Shown: positions 1-6,454 of the stretch, piece by piece | Layout of the letters: each line of letters opens with the position of its first letter | Numbering within the stretch: position 1 is the first letter of the stretch | Source of the DNA: Oscillospiraceae bacterium | Lineage (GTDB): Bacteria > Bacillota > Clostridia > Oscillospirales > Oscillospiraceae | Length of the DNA stretch: 6,504 nt | Reading direction: 5' to 3' | Assembly (NCBI GenBank): GCA_016287555.1 | Contig: JAEFAK010000100.1 | Span: 1 to 6,504 of the forward strand | The notes under the pieces: generated by a model | What the model was told of the DNA's origin: nothing | What the model saw: the letters and a program-made list of their open reading frames with translations, nothing else | Databases searched by the model: none | Translations under genes and position numbers: made by a program

Positions 1-11
1 ATATCACGCGA

Positions 12-38
12 AAGAGGGGCGGATCATCCGCCCCTCTT
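12..38 (+). terminator. Hairpin, probable terminator of an upstream gene
   Basis: Bases 12-22 (AAGAGGGGCGG) pair perfectly with 28-38, giving an 11-bp GC-rich stem around a 5-nt loop (ATCAT). The following run (GTCTATTG) is only moderately T-rich, so as an intrinsic terminator it is imperfect. Its position just before an AT-rich promoter-like region fits the end of a transcript entering from the left. That gene lies outside the window, so its strand is inferred; the hairpin could also work from the other side. Confidence 0.6.
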
Positions 39-73
39 GTCTATTGCCCCGTGCCGAAGCGGTCCTTTTTTCG

Positions 74-98
74 GGAGCCGTTCCGGCGCTTTTTCTTT
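74..98 (+). terminator. Weak second hairpin with T-rich tail
   Basis: GCCG (77-80) and CGGC (84-87) pair around TTC and are followed by GC and the T-rich run TTTTTCTTT (90-98). The stem is only 4 bp, extendable past a mismatch. A competing fold pairs TTCCGGC (81-87) with GCCGGAA (99-105). It could be a back-up terminator behind the 12-38 hairpin, but the stem is too short to be sure. Confidence 0.25.
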
Positions 99-127
99 GC
101 CGGAAGATACAAAAAATGACCGCTTTT

Positions 128-157
128 TTCCAAAAATCTATTGCGCCTAAATATAAT
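128..157 (+). promoter_or_regulatory. Candidate sigma-A-type promoter for the protease gene
   Basis: A perfect TATAAT lies at 152-157, with a weak -35-like TTCCAA at 128-133 and an 18-nt spacer. It sits in an AT-rich island (about 108-190) that contrasts with the GC-rich surroundings. An alternative overlapping reading is TTGCGC (141-146), a 17-nt spacer and TAATAT (164-169). Either would start transcription near 163-176 and leave a leader of roughly 90-105 nt. No operator was recognised with confidence. Confidence 0.45.
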
Positions 158-252
158 ATGTAGTAATATTCAATTTATCAGTTTATATTGCTGACGTCTT
201 CCCGGAGGCCGGAAGAAAGGCTTCCACTCGCCGGGCGGACGAACAGCTAAAA

Positions 253-258
253 AAGGAG
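253..258 (+). promoter_or_regulatory. Ribosome binding site (AAGGAG)
   Basis: AAGGAG ends 8 nt before the ATG at 267, a near-ideal Shine-Dalgarno sequence and spacing for Firmicutes. It fixes the start codon, and the first residues from this ATG form a good signal peptide. Confidence 0.85.
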
Positions 259-266
259 AAAAAGGT

Positions 267-350
267 ATGAAACACAGCTGGAAAAAGATCCTTTCCCTGC
301 TGCTGGCGGCTGCGATGCTCTTCGCACTTGCAGTCACGGGCTTTGCCGCC
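267..350 (+). other. Sec signal peptide (residues 1-28)
   Basis: A basic N-region (KHSWKK) precedes an uninterrupted hydrophobic core (ILSLLLAAAMLFALAV) and the small-residue stretch TGFAAGA. Cleavage is most likely somewhere between residues 27 and 30; the exact bond cannot be fixed by eye. No lipobox cysteine is present, so this is a signal peptidase I substrate rather than a lipoprotein. Confidence 0.85.
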
Positions 351-3300
351 GGCGCGGACGGGGAAGAGGGCTCCGGCCCGAGCGTCACGTGGGAGAAGAT
401 AGACGCCTCTCCGCGCGGCATCGGAGCGCCGTCCTTCGAACTCGCGGATGAAGATCCGTACGGACCGGACGATGAAGTCCGAGTCTCCATCGTTTTGGAA
501 GAGGCTCCCGCGATAAGGGCGGGCTTTTCCAAGTCCAACATAGGCTCCAACGCGGGCGTGCAGAGCTATCGCGACAGCCTCCGCGCCGTGCAGGACGTCG
601 TCGCCGAAAGGATCTCGAGCGAGGTCCTCGGCGGGCAGAAGCTCGACGTAGTCTGGAACATGACGCTCGCGGCCAACCTCATCTCCGCCAACGTCCCCTA
701 TAAGACCATCGAGGACATCAAGGCCGTCTCCGGGGTCAAGGACGTCGTCATCGAGATGCAGTACTATCCCAGCGACAGCGTCAACATGAACAACGCCTCC
801 CAGATGGTCGGCAGCACGCAGGTGTGGTCGAGCGGCTACACCGGAGCGGGCAGCATCGTCGCCATCATCGATACCGGTATCGACACCGCGCATGAACTCT
901 TTGCCGAGGACGCGTTCGAGTACGCGATAGAGCAGACCGGCAAGGAAGTCGATCTTCTGACTGCGGAAGAGGTCTCCGCCAAATGGAGAAGCCTCAACGC
1001 CAGCAGATTCGGCGGCGGCGTGACCGCGGCGAAGGCATACGTCAGCAGCAAGATCCCCTTCGCCGTCAACTACGTCGACAGGGATGTTGACGTCACCCAC
1101 GCAAACGACAAGCAGGGCGAGCACGGTTCCCACGTCGCGGGTATCGCCGCCGCCAACCGCTTCGTCAAGTCGGGCGGGGAATATGTTTCCGCTCTTGACA
1201 CCGTCTTCACCCAGGGCGAGGCCCCCGACGCCCAGATCCTCGTCATGAAGGTCTTCGGCAAGGGCGGCGGCGCCTACGATTCCGACTATATGATCGCCAT
1301 CGAGGACGCCATCGTTCTCGGCGCCGACGCGGTCAACCTCTCCCTCGGCTCCGCCGTCGCGGGCTACGTGACGAGCGATTTTTATCAGGACGTCATGGAC
1401 GGGCTTGAAGATACCAACACCGTCGTCGCCATGTCCGCCGGCAACAGCTACGAATGGCCGTACTTTGCAGCCATCCCGTACCTCTATTCCGACGGCGTGA
1501 CCTTCGATACTGTCGGCTCTCCGGGCTCCTTCACCAATTCGCTGGCTGTCGCCTCCGTCGATAACGACGGCAAGACCGGCAACTATATTTCCGCCTACGG
1601 CAACAACGTTTTCTACAACGAGTCCACGGGCGAATACGGCAACGAGCCTTTGGGCACGATCCCGGGCACTTACGAGTTCGTGTACATAAACAGCCCGGGC
1701 GTCTATGAGGACGGCACCGATGACTTTGCAGCGCTCGGCAGCGAGTACGTAGAAGGAAAGATCGCCATCTGCAACCGCGGAGATTCCTCCTTCTATCAGA
1801 AGGCCAACGCAGCCGTGGCTCAGGGCGCCGTCGCGGTCATCATCGCCAACAACCAGCCCGGCATCATCAACATGAACCTGACGGGATACAGTTATACTGC
1901 TCCCGCCGTCACCATTTCTCTGGATGAAGGCGCTATGCTCAGGGAAAACGCGGACGTGCTCAGCGTCTCCGGCGTCAGCGCCGACGTATATACGGGCACT
2001 CTGACCGTTGAGGAGAGCGCCCTCACCATTCACTACGGCGAGCACTTCTACACCATGAGCGATTTCTCCAGCTGGGGCGTTCCCGGCGATCTGTCGCTCA
2101 AGCCCGAGATCACCGCCCCCGGCGGAAACATCTGGTCCGTCAACGGCATGAACCACGGCTATGAGAACATGAGCGGCACCTCGATGGCCTCCCCGCAGAT
2201 CGCGGGCATCACGGCTATCGTCGCCCAGTATATCCGTGAGAACGATCTTCAGACGACGCTGACTCCGCGCCAGCTCATCACTTCTCTGCTGATGTCCACC
2301 GCCGTGCCCCTCAAAGAGAAGGACAGCGGCAATTACTACTCCGTCATGAAGCAGGGCGCCGGCCTTGTCGACGCGGACGCGGCCGTCAGCTCCAAGACGT
2401 ACATCACAATGAACGCGGACGCCACGGCCTCCTATGCCGACGGCAAGGTCAAGGTCGAGCTCGGCGACGATGCCGCCAGGAACGGCGTCTATTCGTTCTC
2501 CTTCAACATCAACAATCTTACCGACGAGGCTCTGCCTTACGACGTCAGGGGCGATTTCTTCACTCAGGATCTGTTCGCCACCGACTACGGCATCCTGCAG
2601 GATACCTGGACGGCGCCGCTCGACGCCGAGTTCGTATGGACTGCTGACGGCGAGGTGGTCGATCCCGAGAATGGCGTCGACCTCGACTTCAACGGCGACG
2701 AGATTTACGACGACGACGACGCGACGGCCCTTCTTGAATACGTCGTAAACGGCGTCGAGCCCGAAAGCCTTGACGGCGCCGACTTCGACGGCGACGGCAA
2801 GATCACGACTTACGACGCCTATCTGGCCCTGTCCTATGTCGGCGGCGTGTCCATCACCGTTCCCGCGAACGGATCCGTCACCATCGGCGTGACCGTCACG
2901 CTCAACGACGACATAGATAACTATGACGACTGCGGCGCGTACATCGAGGGCTATATCTTCGCGACCGGCCGTGCCGACGAGGAGGGCGTCCTCGGGACCG
3001 AGCACTCCATCCCCGTTATCGGCTATTACGGCGGCTGGAACGAGCCCTCCATGCACGACGTCGGCTCCCGCCTCGAGTACATATACGGGGCAGAGGATCG
3101 TCTTCCGTACATGTATGCTGCGCTCGGCGACAAGGCCTTCGAGGTGGAAGGCTACGGCGTGCGCTACGGCTGGAGCAGCGATTCCTTCGCTCTCGGCGGC
3201 AACCCTGTCGCGCTGGACGAAGAGTTTATGCCGGAGCGCGAGTCCATCGCGCCCGACAGCATCCTGACAGGCGTCAACTACTCCCTCGTCCGCAACTCCG

Positions 3301-6300
3301 CCGGCGGTCTCTTCCTCGTCTATGCCGACGACGGGCTGTACGACTATATGTTCTCCGACGGCCAGTATGCGGCCTACTATGACGCAAACGATGGCAGATG
3401 GGACTACACGTCCTACGGCATGCGCATCGGCGAGCCGCTGGATGGACTCGAGGAAGACACGTTCGTCGAGTTCATCTATGTCATGGCCCCTGAGTATTAT
3501 CTCGATTCCGACGGTGAGGTCGACTGGGACGAAGTCGGATTTGACGACGCCATTTACTGGGGCGGCGTCATCGACGGCAGCGCTCCCGAGATCATCGAGA
3601 TAGCCCCCGTCCTCAACGAAGCCGGGGACTCGGTAGAGGCAGTAAGCATCTCCGCCGAGGAGAACCGTTACGTTGCCGGCGTCCTCATCTGGAACGAGGA
3701 GGGATGGACGTCCGGCGGAGAGCCGATACTCCTCATCCCCGCCGATCCCGAGGCTAAAGAGGGCGACGACCTCGAGCTCGAGATCCCGAACGGCGAAGGC
3801 GGCATAGATTTCAGCCTTGAGGAAAACAAGCACCTAATGGTCCAGATCTATGACTACGCCGCAAACTACGCGTCTTACAAGCTCAATCTTGATCTTGGCC
3901 AGGTCCAGGCCGGTCCGACCAGCCTCATCGTCAGCCCTGCGACCGCGAGGATAGTTCCGGGCGATACAGTCCGTCTCTCCGTCGCCGCAGAGCCCTGGGG
4001 CGCGGACGAGTCCTGCACCTGGGAGTCCCTCAATCCCAGGATCGCCACTGTTAACGAGAACGGTGTTGTGACCGGCGTATCCGAGGGCGAGGCCGTCATC
4101 AGAGCGACCTCCACCGTCAATCCTGAGGCCGTCGGAGAGGCTACCATCACCGTCTATTATCCCGACGTCGACCTCAATGCGGTCCTTTGGGACGAGAGGT
4201 CTCAAGTCCACTTCATCTCCTTCAATACCAAGGATATGCTAAGAGGAGAACCCAGATTTTATAAGATCCTTGCCGATACCGAACCGATGTTCTGGGATAT
4301 GGCGTGGGATCTTGACGGGAATCTGTATGCTACGGACTACTATACCGGCCTGTACAGCCTCGATCCCGAGAGTTTCCGCTACAGAAAGCTTGGCCAGAAC
4401 TCGCAGAGCAATTATTTTAACAACGGTCTTGCCCCTACGGTCGTATTCCCGGCCATCCTCGAGGATTCTACAATCAACATGCTGACCATTTACGGCACGT
4501 ATCTCATCGGTCTGGACACCAGAGCCGGCCAGTGGTCATTCGATCAGAGCGGAGCCCTGAACGCCCTAGATCTCGCGGACTATCTAGGGGGCGATATGGT
4601 GGGCATTGCCCATATCGGTTCCGAGGATCTCGATGTGGCCTTCATCGATGAGTACTTTGTCGTCGACAATGGCTCCAACGTCTACTACGTGAGTATTGCC
4701 TATCTCACCGTTGCGCTCGGCGAACTTGAACCCGGCCTCTATGTCGACGTTAAGCAGATCGGCACCTTTAGAAATCCGATAGGCACGACCTGGTACCTTA
4801 ACTCCGCATATTATGACGGCGAATACATCTTCTGGTCGCGCTTCAGCTTTGATGAGCAGGACGTCGCTACGCTTTATATGATTCCCGTCACCGGAACGGA
4901 CGCCGACGGCTATCCGACGGTCGGCAATCCCATCCTCTGCGGCGACTTCGGCGAGGACATCTGGCCGGTCGCGGGCCTTATCCAGCTTAAGAAGCCAGAT
5001 AATACCGGCTCCTTCGCAGGCTCCACTCTCGAGGCCATTGAGGCGAGAGCCTCCGCCTTCTCTCCCGTCTCCTTCTGCGGAGCCGTTGAGGAGCGCAAGT
5101 TCGAGATCGAAAAGAACTCCGACGCCGCGAAGGGCACGCTCAACTCCGTCAGCGTGACCTCCGCCGGAACGAGGAGCATCGAAGTCGTAACTCCTCCGCC
5201 GGCAGCCGACTACTATGTGGTCGTAACGCCCGATCAGACCAACCATAACGGGCTTATCACTGTCACGTACGATCCCGAAGAGGTCGAGCTCCTCGATGCC
5301 TTCAGCGAGGTCGAAGAGTATAACGTGATCAAGGTCGACGAGGAGAAGGGCGAGGTCACCATTGGCTACGCCACGCGCGACATGGTCTATGAGGGATACA
5401 CCGAAGTACTTGTCCTCGCGTTCAAGATGCTCGAGGAAGTCGAGTCCGTCGTAAGCTACACTGTCGAGCAGGTCGACGACGACTTCGAGGCCAAGGAGCC
5501 CGTCGAGGATATCATCGGGACTTATGGCTACAACGGCCCCGAATGGATCATCGCCGACGACTACAGGTCTGCGACCGCGGTCTTCACCCGCGTCGACGAC
5601 GAGACCATAACCGAGGAGGTCGAGGCCGAGGTCACGACCGAGACAGTTCCCGCTCCGAGCCCCTTCATCGGCAAGACCATCTATACCTACACCGTCGAGT
5701 TCCGCGGCGAGACCTACACGACGCAGGTCGTCGTGATGATCCCCCCGACGCCCGAGCCTCCCGCTCCTCCGACTCCGAGCGGAGACGAGCCCGGCGACGA
5801 CGAACCCGGTGACGACGAGCCCGGCGACGACTTCCCGTTCGTGGACGTGGACGAGGACGACTGGTTCTACAGCGACGTCTACGAGATGTACAAGGCCGGA
5901 TACATAAAGGGCACCTCCGAGACGACTTACGAGCCTGACGAGGAGATCACCCGCGGCCAGATCGTGACCATTCTCTTCCGCATCGACGGCGAGAACAAGG
6001 TCGACGGCGGCGTCACCTTCGAGGACGTCAAGCCCGGCGCCTTCTACTACGATGCGGTCGCCTGGGCCAGCGCCAACGGCATAGTCAACGGCTACTCCGC
6101 ATCCGAGTTCGCGCCCGACGACGATATCAGCCGCGAGCAGTTCGCTGCCATCGTCTATCGCTACGCAAAGTTCAAGGGCCAAGGCTTCACCGGCGCGTGG
6201 TACTTCCAGCTCGACTTTGAGGACGCCGCCGACGTCAGCGAATGGGCCGACGAGGCCATGCACTGGTGCGTCATGAACAAGCTCATCAACGGCTATGACG

Positions 6301-6380
6301 GCAAACTCGATCCTCAGGGCACGGCCAACCGCGCGCAGGCTGCGGCCATCTTCAACCGCATGACCAAGCTCTTTGAGTGA
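267..6380 (+). CDS. SLH-anchored cell-surface subtilisin-like (S8) serine protease, lactocepin/C5a-peptidase type, with internal dockerin
   Basis: This is a secreted endopeptidase predicted to hydrolyse peptide bonds of extracellular proteins while held on the cell wall. What is seen: signal peptide (1-28), propeptide (about 70-168), S8 domain (about 176-708) with Asp202 in IIDTGID, His286 in EHGSHVAG, Asn393 in SAGNS and Ser639 in GTSMASP, and a PA insert (about 466-562). These are followed by an Fn3-like domain (about 716-922) split by a dockerin (804-858), a wall-side region to 1214, Big_2 (1217-1298), a beta-propeller-like stretch (1300-1576), a cohesin-like domain (1648-1745), a small beta domain (1757-1825), a Pro/Asp/Glu linker and three SLH repeats (1858-2037). 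The complete catalytic set argues for an active enzyme. The 2037 residues are in the size range of large cell-envelope proteinases, and there is no frameshift or truncation. The start is fixed by AAGGAG at 253-258. Flanking hairpins suggest a single-gene transcript. The substrate is not evident; nutritional proteolysis or processing of surface proteins are both possible. Confidence 0.93.
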   Translation: MKHSWKKILSLLLAAAMLFALAVTGFAAGADGEEGSGPSVTWEKIDASPRGIGAPSFELADEDPYGPDDEVRVSIVLEEAPAIRAGFSKSNIGSNAGVQSYRDSLRAVQDVVAERISSEVLGGQKLDVVWNMTLAANLISANVPYKTIEDIKAVSGVKDVVIEMQYYPSDSVNMNNASQMVGSTQVWSSGYTGAGSIVAIIDTGIDTAHELFAEDAFEYAIEQTGKEVDLLTAEEVSAKWRSLNASRFGGGVTAAKAYVSSKIPFAVNYVDRDVDVTHANDKQGEHGSHVAGIAAANRFVKSGGEYVSALDTVFTQGEAPDAQILVMKVFGKGGGAYDSDYMIAIEDAIVLGADAVNLSLGSAVAGYVTSDFYQDVMDGLEDTNTVVAMSAGNSYEWPYFAAIPYLYSDGVTFDTVGSPGSFTNSLAVASVDNDGKTGNYISAYGNNVFYNESTGEYGNEPLGTIPGTYEFVYINSPGVYEDGTDDFAALGSEYVEGKIAICNRGDSSFYQKANAAVAQGAVAVIIANNQPGIINMNLTGYSYTAPAVTISLDEGAMLRENADVLSVSGVSADVYTGTLTVEESALTIHYGEHFYTMSDFSSWGVPGDLSLKPEITAPGGNIWSVNGMNHGYENMSGTSMASPQIAGITAIVAQYIRENDLQTTLTPRQLITSLLMSTAVPLKEKDSGNYYSVMKQGAGLVDADAAVSSKTYITMNADATASYADGKVKVELGDDAARNGVYSFSFNINNLTDEALPYDVRGDFFTQDLFATDYGILQDTWTAPLDAEFVWTADGEVVDPENGVDLDFNGDEIYDDDDATALLEYVVNGVEPESLDGADFDGDGKITTYDAYLALSYVGGVSITVPANGSVTIGVTVTLNDDIDNYDDCGAYIEGYIFATGRADEEGVLGTEHSIPVIGYYGGWNEPSMHDVGSRLEYIYGAEDRLPYMYAALGDKAFEVEGYGVRYGWSSDSFALGGNPVALDEEFMPERESIAPDSILTGVNYSLVRNSAGGLFLVYADDGLYDYMFSDGQYAAYYDANDGRWDYTSYGMRIGEPLDGLEEDTFVEFIYVMAPEYYLDSDGEVDWDEVGFDDAIYWGGVIDGSAPEIIEIAPVLNEAGDSVEAVSISAEENRYVAGVLIWNEEGWTSGGEPILLIPADPEAKEGDDLELEIPNGEGGIDFSLEENKHLMVQIYDYAANYASYKLNLDLGQVQAGPTSLIVSPATARIVPGDTVRLSVAAEPWGADESCTWESLNPRIATVNENGVVTGVSEGEAVIRATSTVNPEAVGEATITVYYPDVDLNAVLWDERSQVHFISFNTKDMLRGEPRFYKILADTEPMFWDMAWDLDGNLYATDYYTGLYSLDPESFRYRKLGQNSQSNYFNNGLAPTVVFPAILEDSTINMLTIYGTYLIGLDTRAGQWSFDQSGALNALDLADYLGGDMVGIAHIGSEDLDVAFIDEYFVVDNGSNVYYVSIAYLTVALGELEPGLYVDVKQIGTFRNPIGTTWYLNSAYYDGEYIFWSRFSFDEQDVATLYMIPVTGTDADGYPTVGNPILCGDFGEDIWPVAGLIQLKKPDNTGSFAGSTLEAIEARASAFSPVSFCGAVEERKFEIEKNSDAAKGTLNSVSVTSAGTRSIEVVTPPPAADYYVVVTPDQTNHNGLITVTYDPEEVELLDAFSEVEEYNVIKVDEEKGEVTIGYATRDMVYEGYTEVLVLAFKMLEEVESVVSYTVEQVDDDFEAKEPVEDIIGTYGYNGPEWIIADDYRSATAVFTRVDDETITEEVEAEVTTETVPAPSPFIGKTIYTYTVEFRGETYTTQVVVMIPPTPEPPAPPTPSGDEPGDDEPGDDEPGDDFPFVDVDEDDWFYSDVYEMYKAGYIKGTSETTYEPDEEITRGQIVTILFRIDGENKVDGGVTFEDVKPGAFYYDAVAWASANGIVNGYSASEFAPDDDISREQFAAIVYRYAKFKGQGFTGAWYFQLDFEDAADVSEWADEAMHWCVMNKLINGYDGKLDPQGTANRAQAAAIFNRMTKLFE
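474..770 (+). other. Propeptide, I9-inhibitor-like (residues ~70-168)
   Basis: The stretch starts with a beta strand (EVRVSIVLEE), continues with a long helix rich in Arg, Val and Glu (RDSLRAVQDVVAERI) and ends with NVPYKTIEDIKAVSGVKDVVIE. That ending has the pattern of subtilase propeptides, where a short helix and the 'GVKxV' strand lie just before the mature enzyme. In the family this segment assists folding, inhibits the enzyme and is then removed by self-cleavage. The cleavage point here is inferred to lie around residues 165-180. Confidence 0.6.
792..2390 (+). other. S8 catalytic domain with complete triad (residues ~176-708)
   Basis: Catalytic Asp202 (codon at 870), His286 (1122), oxyanion Asn393 (1443) and Ser639 (2181) are all in their canonical contexts. 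The His motif reads HGSH instead of the commoner HGTH, a mild change. The 84-residue gap between Asp and His is longer than in subtilisin but usual in lactocepin-type enzymes, which carry an extra helical segment followed by a KIPFAVNY-like strand. The conserved segment LKPEITAPGG precedes the Ser motif, and the domain closes with the typical MKQGAGLVDADAA stretch. Confidence 0.93.
1662..1952 (+). other. PA (protease-associated) insert (residues ~466-562)
   Basis: The sequence shows the PA pattern: VEGKIAICNRGDSSFYQKANAAVAQGAVAVIIANN, followed by a segment ending in APAVTISLDEGAMLRE. It interrupts the S8 fold between the oxyanion Asn and the catalytic Ser, as in lactocepins and streptococcal C5a peptidase, where it influences access of large substrates to the active site. 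Confidence 0.75.
2676..2840 (+). other. Type I dockerin-like module inserted in the Fn3-like domain (residues 804-858)
   Basis: Two calcium-loop/helix repeats are visible. The first is DFNGDEIYDDDDA (residues 807-819) followed by the helix TALLEYV. The second is DFDGDGKITTYDA (839-851) followed by YLALSYV. Ligand positions 1, 3, 5 and 12 are D/N/D/D in the first loop and D/D/D/D in the second. In the first loop the usual Gly at position 6 is Glu. The module is flanked by Fn3-like sequence on both sides (residues 716-803 and 861-922), the latter starting SITVPANGSVTIGVTVTL, so it looks like an insertion in a loop and not a terminal dockerin. Confidence 0.8.
3915..4160 (+). other. Big_2 (bacterial Ig-like) domain (residues 1217-1298)
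   Basis: The pattern is classic for this family: a first strand ending in the SPATARIVPGDTVRLSV type, then CTWESLNPRIATVNENGVVTGVSEGEAVIRATS and a closing TITVYY strand. In surface proteins such domains usually serve as stalks or adhesion units; here it separates the protease part from the propeller-like region. Confidence 0.85.
4164..4994 (+). other. Beta-propeller-like region (residues ~1300-1576)
   Basis: The stretch contains repeated short motifs of the propeller type, for example MAWDLDGNLYATDYYTGLYSLDPES, a later GTYLIGLDTRAGQW, and SAYYDGEYIFWSRFS. These are strand pairs with D-G-x-(L/I)-Y/F turns and aromatic residues, separated by 40-70 residues. The blade number cannot be settled by eye. 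The likely role is substrate or surface binding. This is inferred from pattern only. Confidence 0.5.
5208..5501 (+). other. Cohesin-like beta-sandwich domain (residues ~1648-1745)
   Basis: The run LITVTYDPEEVELLDA, then VIKVDEEKGEVTIGYATRD and EVLVLAFKM, matches the core order of cohesin-type folds: a 'YDP..LEV' strand, a 'D...G.v.f.ya' hairpin, then 'l..l.F.v'. The first strands of a classic cohesin are hard to see, so it may be a cohesin relative or another Ig/CBM-like fold with no dockerin binding. Confidence 0.5.
5535..5741 (+). other. Small beta domain before the linker (residues ~1757-1825)
   Basis: The order EWIIADDYRSATAVF, then EVEAEVTTETVPAP, then GKTIYTYTVEFRGETYTTQVVV resembles a repeat common in surface proteins of gut Firmicutes, in which the middle normally carries a CxxC pair and a further Cys. 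Here no cysteine remains. The role is unknown; it is probably a spacer. Confidence 0.45.
5784..5828 (+). repeat. Three tandem 15-bp repeats coding for DEPGD
   Basis: The unit GAC GAG CCC GGC GAC occurs three times in register; the middle copy differs by two silent changes (GAA and GGT). It codes for an acidic, Pro/Gly-containing linker (residues 1840-1854) after a Pro-rich stretch (PPTPEPPAPPTPSG). The linker separates the SLH anchor from the rest and is likely to vary in copy number between strains. Confidence 0.85.
5838..6377 (+). other. Three C-terminal SLH (S-layer homology) repeats (residues 1858-2037)
   Basis: The repeats begin around residues 1858, 1916 and 1982, each with an F.D/F.DV-type start, a helix, a G-(Y/I)-(I/V)-x-G turn and the SLH signature. 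The signature tetrads are TRGQ (1895-1898), SREQ (1955-1958) and NRAQ (2021-2024), so the binding Arg is kept in all three. In the family three SLH repeats form a three-pronged unit that binds pyruvylated secondary cell-wall polymer, anchoring the protease non-covalently. No LPxTG motif or terminal membrane segment is present, consistent with this mode of anchoring. Confidence 0.9.
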
Positions 6381-6413
6381 GGCCGGTAAAGCCCTGAAAG
6401 CAAATTGAAAAGA

Positions 6414-6454
6414 CCCGGCGCGGCCGCATATGCGGCCGCGCCGGGATATCTTTT
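6414..6454 (+). terminator. Strong intrinsic terminator of the protease gene
   Basis: Bases 6414-6445 form a perfect 32-nt palindrome: a 14-bp, entirely G/C stem around the loop ATAT. It is followed by ATATCTTTT. AAAAGA (6408-6413) can also pair with TCTTTT (6449-6454) across a 3-nt bulge. It begins 33 nt after the stop codon. The T-run is short, but the stem is exceptionally stable. Confidence 0.85.

Noticed and set aside
81..105. Inverted repeat TTCCGGC/GCCGGAA with an 11-nt T-rich loop
   Set aside because: It is 7 bp only, the T-run is in the loop and not after the stem, and it competes with the 77-87 hairpin. No function can be argued.
2434..3603. Several 90-115 codon open frames on the plus strand in another frame
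   Set aside because: They are Ser/Thr/Arg/Pro-rich shifted readings of the Fn3/dockerin and wall-side coding region, with no ribosome sites or domains.
183..3833. A 1216-codon open frame on the minus strand, opposite the protease gene
   Set aside because: It is codon-aligned with the sense gene, so it stays open simply because the sense strand lacks CTA, TTA and TCA codons there. Its translation is a monotonous Val/Ala/Gly/Asp-rich string without recognisable domains, and it runs past the sense start into the promoter region. No ribosome site was found for it.
5784..5828. Possible CRISPR-like array
   Set aside because: The 15-bp units are contiguous without spacers and in frame, so they are a coding linker repeat. 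No direct-repeat/spacer pattern or transposon terminal repeats were seen anywhere in the window.
4584..6263. A 559-codon open frame on the minus strand
   Set aside because: It is in the same codon-aligned register and has the same cause as the longer antisense frame. It is bounded by the sense CTA codon at 4584 and lies opposite the clear propeller-to-SLH coding region.
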